Below are positions 59,550-64,000 of a stretch of DNA of 64,000 nucleotides, in pieces. The notes under the pieces were generated by a model. The model was not told the DNA's origin, searched no databases, and saw only the letters and a program-made list of their open reading frames with translations. Where the stretch lies: the NCBI GenBank assembly GCA_016841365.1, contig JAENZI010000003.1:205423-269422 (forward strand), in the 5' to 3' direction. The DNA comes from Anaerolineaceae bacterium (GTDB lineage Bacteria > Chloroflexota > Anaerolineae > Anaerolineales > Anaerolineaceae). The first letter of the stretch is position 1; the number at the start of each line of letters is the position of its first letter. A program made the position numbers and the translations under genes.

Positions 59550-59876
59550 ATGAGTAAAAGAATGAAAGAAGCGCTCATTGGCGGAGCTTTATTGGGAATT
59601 ATCTGTGTGGTGGGCGCGTATATTCGCTCCGGTTCAAATGCCTCACCTGCTTTTGTTTTCTCACTATGGTACAATCGTGTAATTATCGGGCTGGCTATAG
59701 GCGCACCATGGAATGAAACGAGTAGAAGCAAGGCGTTACTTCGTGGCGCATTTCTGGGGCTTTTGGTGTCCTTTGCATTCTACAGCTCTACAGGTTTTCA
59801 AGATCATATAAGTTTTGTGGCTGGGATTTTGTATGGGGCGATAATAGAAGGATGGCTCACTCGATCTAAAAAATAA
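59550..59876 (+). CDS. Small membrane protein of unknown function
   Basis: The 108-residue protein has two or three hydrophobic helices: ALIGGALLGIICVVGAYIRS, then VIIGLAIGAPW and LLRGAFLGLLVSFAFYSSTG, with a last helix before EGWLTRSKK. No signal peptide cleavage site is apparent. AGAAGGAGTAGGG lies immediately before the ATG, a strong ribosome binding site. I know similar short proteins in diverse bacteria but no function. It has no operon partner on this strand. Confidence 0.65.
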   Translation: MSKRMKEALIGGALLGIICVVGAYIRSGSNASPAFVFSLWYNRVIIGLAIGAPWNETSRSKALLRGAFLGLLVSFAFYSSTGFQDHISFVAGILYGAIIEGWLTRSKK

Positions 59877-59881
59877 GGTGA

Positions 59882-60139
59882 TTATTGCAATTTAATCTGC
59901 CAAAGGTCCTTATATAAATAGGGAACACATCCCTCAAAGGCGAACACCTCTTCATAATCACCATTCCTTATGGTCACAAACAAACCAGAGAACTCAAAAG
60001 TATCATCGTCATAGGCTGATGGATACCCAAGATAGTTCAGGATCCAGTTAACCTCTAAAGGATCGGTGATCAGGATAAGGTCTTTTCGGTATTGAATAAC
60101 ATTGATTGTTCCAACATAATTTACAATTGGTTTTAACAT
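59882..60139 (-). CDS. Small hypothetical protein
   Basis: The product of about 85 residues reads LKPIVNYVGTINVIQYRKDL, then EVNWILNYLGYPSAYDDDTF and ends KDLWQIKLQ. It is soluble, acidic and rich in Tyr. I recognise no family. The ATG at 60139 is chosen because AAAGGAT lies nine bases upstream; a frame from 60217 would add 26 residues without such a site. It converges with the small membrane protein gene. Confidence 0.5.
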   Translation of the reverse strand: MLKPIVNYVGTINVIQYRKDLILITDPLEVNWILNYLGYPSAYDDDTFEFSGLFVTIRNGDYEEVFAFEGCVPYLYKDLWQIKLQ

Positions 60140-60233
60140 TGGTTTTATCCTTTCTGCTGGATACATAGCCTCCAGCAAGGCATATTGACTGATGAGAATA
60201 TCAAATCCCCCTGCCATACATAGGTCTTCGCCA

Positions 60234-60284
60234 ATAATATGCAGTGTAGAACCGTAGATGTGTAGATAAGGTGATACCTAAAAA
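60234..60284 (+). repeat. TGTAGA-rich repeat, copy A
   Basis: The 51-base block starts ATAATATGCAGTGTAGAAC and ends GATACCTAAAAA. It contains three close steps of (T)GTAGA. A near-identical block lies at 62418-62469 in the same orientation. Related TAGATG/GTAGA clusters occur at 21241-21290 and 30099-30126. Confidence 0.7.
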
Positions 60285-60645
60285 GTATCTTGTGTTTTGC
60301 TTAAGATGGAAATAAAAAAATGATAGAATTTGACACCATCTTATGCTTCCAATGCGATTGGTACATGAGATAACTAGATAAATAAAACCAATCTACTAGC
60401 AACTTACTGCCTGAACTTCTTTGTTATGATGGACAAGGTAGCAATGGGAGCACGGTTGAGATCATCAAAGCCCAGATGCGCGCCGATAAAATGATCACGA
60501 TTTAGCGGAGGTAACCCATTTAGCAATATTCCGTATGTTATAATCTCAATAAGGGTACTTTCAGAATCGTGCAGTTCTTAAATATATTGTCGTGCCTCAA
60601 CCCATCGTTGTGTAAATAAAAAATGGCCCATCATGAAAGGGAAAA
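60285..60645. other. Space upstream of the nuclease-like gene, with a possible gene remnant
   Basis: No complete gene is seen. A short plus-strand frame ending at 60505 reads LCYDGQGSNGSTVEIIKAQM and looks like the tail of a lost gene, but 28 residues are too few to identify. AAAGGGAAAA at about 60636 is the ribosome binding site of the next gene. Confidence 0.35.
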
Positions 60646-61860
60646 ATGATGCAAACCGACTTTATTGAGATTCTGATGAAACATATTATGGAAGCTACCA
60701 TGATACCCAAAGCACAAATCGAACGCGCAGTGGGGCCAATCCTGAGCATGTTTCTGGCGCAAGTACTGACAGAAACTCTACGAGACGACCCCGATCTGTC
60801 GGGGGTGATCGTAATGATTTGTCCGGAATTTCCGCTAAAGAAAGGTGGAAATCGCCAATCGACCAATATAGACTGGTTAATGCTCAATCCCTCACGGGAG
60901 ATGCTGTTGTTTGTGGAATTGAAGACATCCGATACATCCGTAAATGCCAACCAAAACGCCATCTATCACCAGAAAAAAGAAGAAGTTCGCAACCAGGGTG
61001 GGAGCTTCCTCGTCCATGATGTGGAAATTTTACGAGATGCATCAAACGAATCAGGTAAATACAGCTACATTCTCGAACACAGGATCGCCCCTCACCGAAA
61101 AATGATCACACGTTGCCGGGATGCCAGGGTGCTGTACATCGTCCCTGCCAGTGCAAAACGCAAAATGACCAGTGATATTGATAAAGTGATTACCTTCAGT
61201 AATCTGGCGGAACAGATATCAACGCCTTACCCGGATGCTTGGAAGGTGATCCATAAACACCTAAGCAAGCTGGATGAATCGTCACAGCGCTCCCGCAATC
61301 ACCGATATGCAACATCTTCAATGGAATTTGATGGAATAAACTATCAAGATAAATTGACCTTTAAGCCAATGATAGATTTGTGTGAGAAAAGGGGCAATGC
61401 TATTGTGGTGGGGTTTATGGGTGGTAGAACAGATCTGCTTAACAGCAATCGGGCTTACCTCGAAAACAGGCTTTACAAGTGGGATGTGGCTCGCGGGGGT
61501 GTAGGCAAAAAAGAAGGTCGCAATTGGATTCCCGGTGATGAGTTTCTCAGGATTGTTACAATGAATCTGAAAAGCCATGGATCACAGAAAGCCCGATATG
61601 CTGCACCAATCAGTCCGCGTAGAACTAACTGGGCAGGTACAGCCAAATTTGACGAGATGGTTGCCCTGTGCAAGGAGCACGGTGACGATATCGTAATTGG
61701 GTTTACCGGCGGCTGGAACGCCTTTGCCAATACACCCATAGAAAAACTCCGCAGCCGGAGCCATTATAAATGGGATTACAACAGAAATATGGGCAAGAAG
61801 AAGCGTTCGGATTGGTTGAGGGGAAAGACAGTGTTGCAGGTGCTGGAGCGGAAGATGTGA
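60646..61860 (+). CDS. PD-(D/E)xK-like nuclease-fold protein with duplicated C-terminal domain
   Basis: I do not recognise this 404-residue protein as a named family. The N-terminal 200 residues look like a restriction-endonuclease-type core: Glu26 in a leading helix, Asp76 in TNIDWLMLNPS, then Glu91-Leu-Lys93 in LLFVELKTSD, the order of a PD-(D/E)xK site. The C-terminal part contains two related units, about residues 231-306 and 333-401. Both share an M-x-x-LC core, IV(V/I)GF-x-GG, YKWD, GKK and W-x-x-G. These may bind DNA or another ligand. A strong AAAGGG site precedes ATGATG. A defence or mobile-element role is inferred from its place. Confidence 0.7.
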   Translation: MMQTDFIEILMKHIMEATMIPKAQIERAVGPILSMFLAQVLTETLRDDPDLSGVIVMICPEFPLKKGGNRQSTNIDWLMLNPSREMLLFVELKTSDTSVNANQNAIYHQKKEEVRNQGGSFLVHDVEILRDASNESGKYSYILEHRIAPHRKMITRCRDARVLYIVPASAKRKMTSDIDKVITFSNLAEQISTPYPDAWKVIHKHLSKLDESSQRSRNHRYATSSMEFDGINYQDKLTFKPMIDLCEKRGNAIVVGFMGGRTDLLNSNRAYLENRLYKWDVARGGVGKKEGRNWIPGDEFLRIVTMNLKSHGSQKARYAAPISPRRTNWAGTAKFDEMVALCKEHGDDIVIGFTGGWNAFANTPIEKLRSRSHYKWDYNRNMGKKKRSDWLRGKTVLQVLERKM

Positions 61861-62040
61861 AATAATTAGAAGCTTGGCTGCTTCTGTGATATCAAAATGA
61901 GTGTTGGAAAGGATGGGTAATTTTTTCAAGATTTATTTTAGATCATTTGAATCATCGATGTTTTTAATTTGCTGTAAGAAGTCTGGGAAAAAATTATTCT
62001 TTCCATAATAAGACTGATGAAAAGGTTTTAAAGGAGGTTT

Positions 62041-62283
62041 ATGATGGGTCGGTCAGATATAAAAGTTCGGGTTTTAAAAGAAGTAATCGCTGATCTTGGT
62101 CAGGAATTTTCCACGAAAGATGTATCGGAAGATGAACGAATGATTAAAGCACACCCCTTTGATGTAAGACATTCCCATTATCATGCATTTGTTGGTGGTG
62201 CGATCAGTGATAATCGAGGCTCCCTTAATTTGAAAGAGGTCAGAAAAGGAACAAAACGCGGATCAATTTGGAGAAAAATTTAG
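62041..62283 (+). CDS. Small hypothetical protein near the right end of the element
   Basis: The 80-residue protein is basic and contains VRVLKEVIADLGQEFSTKDV and HPFDVRHSHYHAFVGGAISD, with a His-rich centre. It has no recognisable family. A near-perfect AAAGGAGG lies just before ATGATG; the second ATG (62044) has the better spacing. It is the last gene before attR. Confidence 0.6.
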   Translation: MMGRSDIKVRVLKEVIADLGQEFSTKDVSEDERMIKAHPFDVRHSHYHAFVGGAISDNRGSLNLKEVRKGTKRGSIWRKI

Positions 62284-62497
62284 TTTCGTGTTGTAAATTC
62301 CAATATTATTGGATGGTTCCAATAATATTGCTTAATATATATTAATAAATACTATTTCATCATTTTGATATGTGAGGTGATACCCCATTTATGAGACCAC
62401 ATATGGTTAACTCACCTATAATATGTAGTGTAGAACTGTAGATGTGTAGATAAGGGGGTACCCTAAAAACCCAATCAATAAAATGAATGGTAGTGGT
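62284..62497. repeat. TGTAGA-rich repeat, copy B, in the right-end non-coding region
   Basis: At 62418-62469 lies the second copy of the block at 60234-60284, differing at a few bases and one inserted G. The two copies are direct repeats flanking about 2.1 kb that holds the nuclease-like gene and the small protein gene. No gene lies between 62284 and attR. Confidence 0.65.
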
Positions 62498-62546
62498 TTC
62501 TACCCCCGTGGAGTGATTTCTCCACCGAGTGGAGAAAGGGGTAGAA
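62498..62546. repeat. Nested inverted repeat near attR
   Basis: The inner palindrome TTTCTCCAC(cga)GTGGAGAAA (62517-62537) belongs to the same CTCCAC..GTGGAG family as the copies at 27.85-28.41 kb. It is enclosed by TTCTACCCC on the left and GGGGTAGAA on the right, and CGTGGAG adds a half site. Confidence 0.65.
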
Positions 62547-62587
62547 GAATTCTTTTATTGTTATTTTAGGGAAAAACAGTCGCTTTT

Positions 62588-62697
62588 TTACAGCTATCTT
62601 ACAGCTACCACAAAATACATAACGGAAGTAATGAACAAAATACACATTTTAACCCCCATATATGGTACACAATGGACACATTACCCCCATATATAGG
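62588..62697 (+). repeat. Right-end subterminal repeats (candidate integrase arm sites)
   Basis: Tandem 11-bp units TTACAGCTATC (62588-62598) and TTACAGCTACC (62599-62609) match the tandem pair at 20008-20029. CCCCCATATATGG (62653-62665) and CCCCCATATATAGG (62684-62697) match the left motif at 19958. Their distance from the core is similar at both ends. Confidence 0.65.
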
Positions 62698-62719
62698 CAC
62701 TGGAATTACTGGAGCGGAT

Positions 62720-62785
62720 CTTCGAATCAGTAGGTTGGGCGTTTCCCCCTGCGGAGGACAGGCGAGTCGCGCCGGGGGCGCTATT
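62720..62785 (+). repeat. attR core and degenerate tRNA-Arg 3' end
   Basis: The first 24 bases repeat attL exactly. About 19 foreign bases follow (TCCCCCTGCGGAGG...), then CGAGTCGCGCCGGGGGCGC, which matches the T loop and acceptor end of tRNA-Arg with one change and without CCA. This is the displaced original 3' end of the tRNA gene and cannot form a tRNA by itself. Confidence 0.82.
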
Positions 62786-62972
62786 CATTCAATTGACCGA
62801 AACATCGAATCACTCGCGTATCACACTCGAAGGGAACACAAGGGAACGACGTCAGTTGGTTGCACGTTCGTGTTTCCCGCTCAATCAGATATTCTTCACA
62901 GCCCCTGACAAATCGCAATTTGCCTCTATCCAAAATCGATTCAGTCGGATAGAATTATTACCCTGCAGGACA

Positions 62973-63004
62973 ACATCGGCCTGATCGGCCGGTGTTTTTT
63001 TATG
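62973..63004 (+). terminator. Terminator upstream of typA
   Basis: ACATCGGCC pairs with GGCCGGTGT around TGATC, followed by seven T. No plus-strand gene precedes it within the chromosome side, so it most likely terminated the tRNA-Arg transcript before the element inserted. Confidence 0.78.
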
Positions 63005-63044
63005 GAACGAACCTATCTCCTCATCAATCAGGACTTGTAGTTTT

Positions 63045-64000
63045 ATGCTTACAGAACGAACTGATCTAAGAAATATCGCCATCATTGCTCACGTTGACCA
63101 TGGCAAAACCACGCTGGTGGATGGCTTGCTAAAACAAGCCCATGTTTTCCGCGCAAATCAACACGTAGCCGAACGGGTTATGGACTCAAATGACTTAGAA
63201 CGCGAACGCGGTATCACAATTTTGGCCAAGAACACCGCTATCGAAATTTGGGATCAAAATGCGAAGCAAAAAGTTAAAATCAACATCGTCGATACTCCCG
63301 GGCATGCCGATTTTGGTGGAGAAGTAGAACGGGTCATGAATATGGTTGACGGCGTGCTGCTCCTGGTGGATGCAGCCGAAGGTCCCATGCCGCAGACACG
63401 TTTCGTGCTCAAAAAAGCCCTCGAAATGAATCACCGCGCCATCGTCGTCATCAATAAAGTGGATCGCAAAGGTGCTGATCCAGAGCAAGTGCTCAACCAA
63501 ACCTTTGATTTATTCATCGAATTAGGTGCCAGTGAGGAACAGGCATATTTTCCAGTGATTTACACCAATGCCGTCAGCGCCCAAGCTGGTCGAAGCCCAG
63601 ATTTGGGTCCCGACCTGCAACCTCTCTTTGATGCCATCTTAACTGAAATCCCCTGTCCACAAGTGGATCTCGATGCGCCTCTGAAAATGTTGGTTACCAA
63701 TCTGGGTTACGATCAATACCGCGGCGTGACAGCTATTGGCCGAATCCACGCCGGTCAGATGCGAGTCGACATGCCATTAGCCCGTATCCGCGTTGATGGT
63801 GAGATATTGCCTGAAAGTGTTCGCTATTTGAACATTCATGAAGGACTGGTCCAGGTTGCAGTTGATTACGCTCAAGCGGGGGATATCGTCGTCCTGGCTG
63901 GGTTGGAGGGGATTGCCATTGGTGAGACGCTGACCGATCCAGAGCACCCTCAACCTTTGCCTCCTATCCAGGTGGAGGAGCCGACTGTGCATATGACCTT
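63045..64000 (+). CDS. typA: GTPase TypA/BipA, N-terminal part
   Basis: TypA is a ribosome-associated translational GTPase needed for ribosome assembly and growth under stress. The window contains the first 318 codons; the gene runs off the end. The G1 loop is [17 protein letters not shown], the switch II G3 is [17 protein letters not shown]4 is [14 protein letters not shown], and the effector G2 region is [15 protein letters not shown]. Domain II begins with [19 protein letters not shown]. The start ATG at 63045 has only a weak AGGA site about 16 bases upstream. It is a chromosomal gene just beyond attR. Confidence 0.96.
   Translation, partial: MLTERTDLRNIAIIAHVDHGKTTLVDGLLKQAHVFRANQHVAERVMDSNDLERERGITILAKNTAIEIWDQNAKQKVKINIVDTPGHADFGGEVERVMNMVDGVLLLVDAAEGPMPQTRFVLKKALEMNHRAIVVINKVDRKGADPEQVLNQTFDLFIELGASEEQAYFPVIYTNAVSAQAGRSPDLGPDLQPLFDAILTEIPCPQVDLDAPLKMLVTNLGYDQYRGVTAIGRIHAGQMRVDMPLARIRVDGEILPESVRYLNIHEGLVQVAVDYAQAGDIVVLAGLEGIAIGETLTDPEHPQPLPPIQVEEPTVHMT

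Larger units (their letters stand above)
19888..62743. mobile_element. Integrative element inserted in tRNA-Arg, about 42.9 kb
   Basis: The element is bounded by a 24-bp perfect direct repeat, one copy inside the tRNA-Arg gene and the other next to a degenerate copy of the tRNA 3' end. A tyrosine integrase gene lies just inside the left boundary. Tandem 11-bp motifs and CCCCCATATA motifs occur inside both ends. The interior is visibly richer in A and T than the flanks. It contains a replication-type ATPase, excisionase-like proteins, an antirestriction-like protein, defence genes, a sugar-acid module and Tat genes. No relaxase, coupling protein or type IV secretion gene is seen, so self-transfer by conjugation is not supported; it may be mobilisable or a decayed island. 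Confidence 0.88.

Noticed and set aside
19888-62743. Conjugative element (ICE)
   Set aside because: No relaxase, coupling ATPase or type IV secretion protein is seen in the interior, so only an integrative, possibly mobilisable element is supported.
62720-62785. Second tRNA-Arg gene at the right end
   Set aside because: Only the 3' part is present, split by 19 extra bases and without CCA or a 5' half.

Overview
The window looks like the chromosome of an Anaerolineae-type member of the Chloroflexota. The evidence is the mix of a SHOCT-like/DUF4097 protein pair, a beta-lactamase-fold serine hydrolase with a peptidoglycan-binding-like N-terminus, a long unrecognised DUF6909-like protein and a dipeptide ABC operon with lipoprotein-type binding protein. 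The lineage is inferred from protein style only. No rRNA is present.

Layout. (1) 1-19.9 kb is chromosomal, moderately GC-rich housekeeping: the tail of a queuosine-precursor-type transporter, rsmI, a HAD phosphatase, an unknown 581-aa protein, valS behind a valine T-box leader, gmd, a serine hydrolase, the SHOCT/DUF4097 pair, and a five-gene peptide ABC operon (12.4-18.6 kb). The binding protein of that operon reads as a circular permutation of the SBP_bac_5 fold. (2) 19.9-62.74 kb is an AT-richer integrative element of about 42.9 kb inserted in the 3' part of a tRNA-Arg(TCG) gene. A 24-bp direct repeat (19888-19911 and 62720-62743) marks its ends, a tyrosine integrase lies just inside the left end, and tandem 11-bp repeats plus CCCCCATATA motifs lie just inside both ends. 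(3) 63.0 kb to the end is chromosome again, with typA running off the window.

Inside the element there are four blocks. The backbone (20-28.5 kb, minus strand) holds the integrase, a DUF3987-like replication ATPase, two excisionase-like proteins, an ArdC-like protein, a HIRAN protein, a SymE-like toxin and small zinc-binding proteins. Several of these genes carry a terminator-like hairpin immediately before their ribosome binding site, and the block is headed by a palindrome-rich 0.7-kb non-coding region. The defence block (28.5-43.7 kb) holds a GIY-YIG/DUF6884 pair, two UvrD-type helicases (one with a RelE-like N-terminus, one with a NERD domain), a type III restriction-modification pair, a DarT1/NADAR toxin-antitoxin pair, and three broken genes. 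The metabolic block (43.8-58.3 kb, minus strand) holds KDG kinase, an aminotransferase, KDPG aldolase, an MBL hydrolase, an IclR regulator, an M20 peptidase, a ribose-type ABC importer with two permeases, an FMN oxidoreductase and a TatA/TatB-like/TatC set. The importer's binding protein has a twin-arginine lipoprotein signal, so the Tat genes may serve it. Two copies of a 12-bp palindrome flank this block. The right tail (58.6-62.7 kb) holds a decayed IS256 transposase, small genes, and an unrecognised protein with a nuclease-like N-terminus and a duplicated C-terminal domain.

The strongest candidates for something undescribed are the circularly permuted binding protein, the series of hairpins placed before start sites in the element backbone, the palindrome family shared by the central non-coding region and the right end, the nuclease/duplicated-domain protein at 60.6 kb, and the Tat translocase travelling with a Tat-dependent importer.
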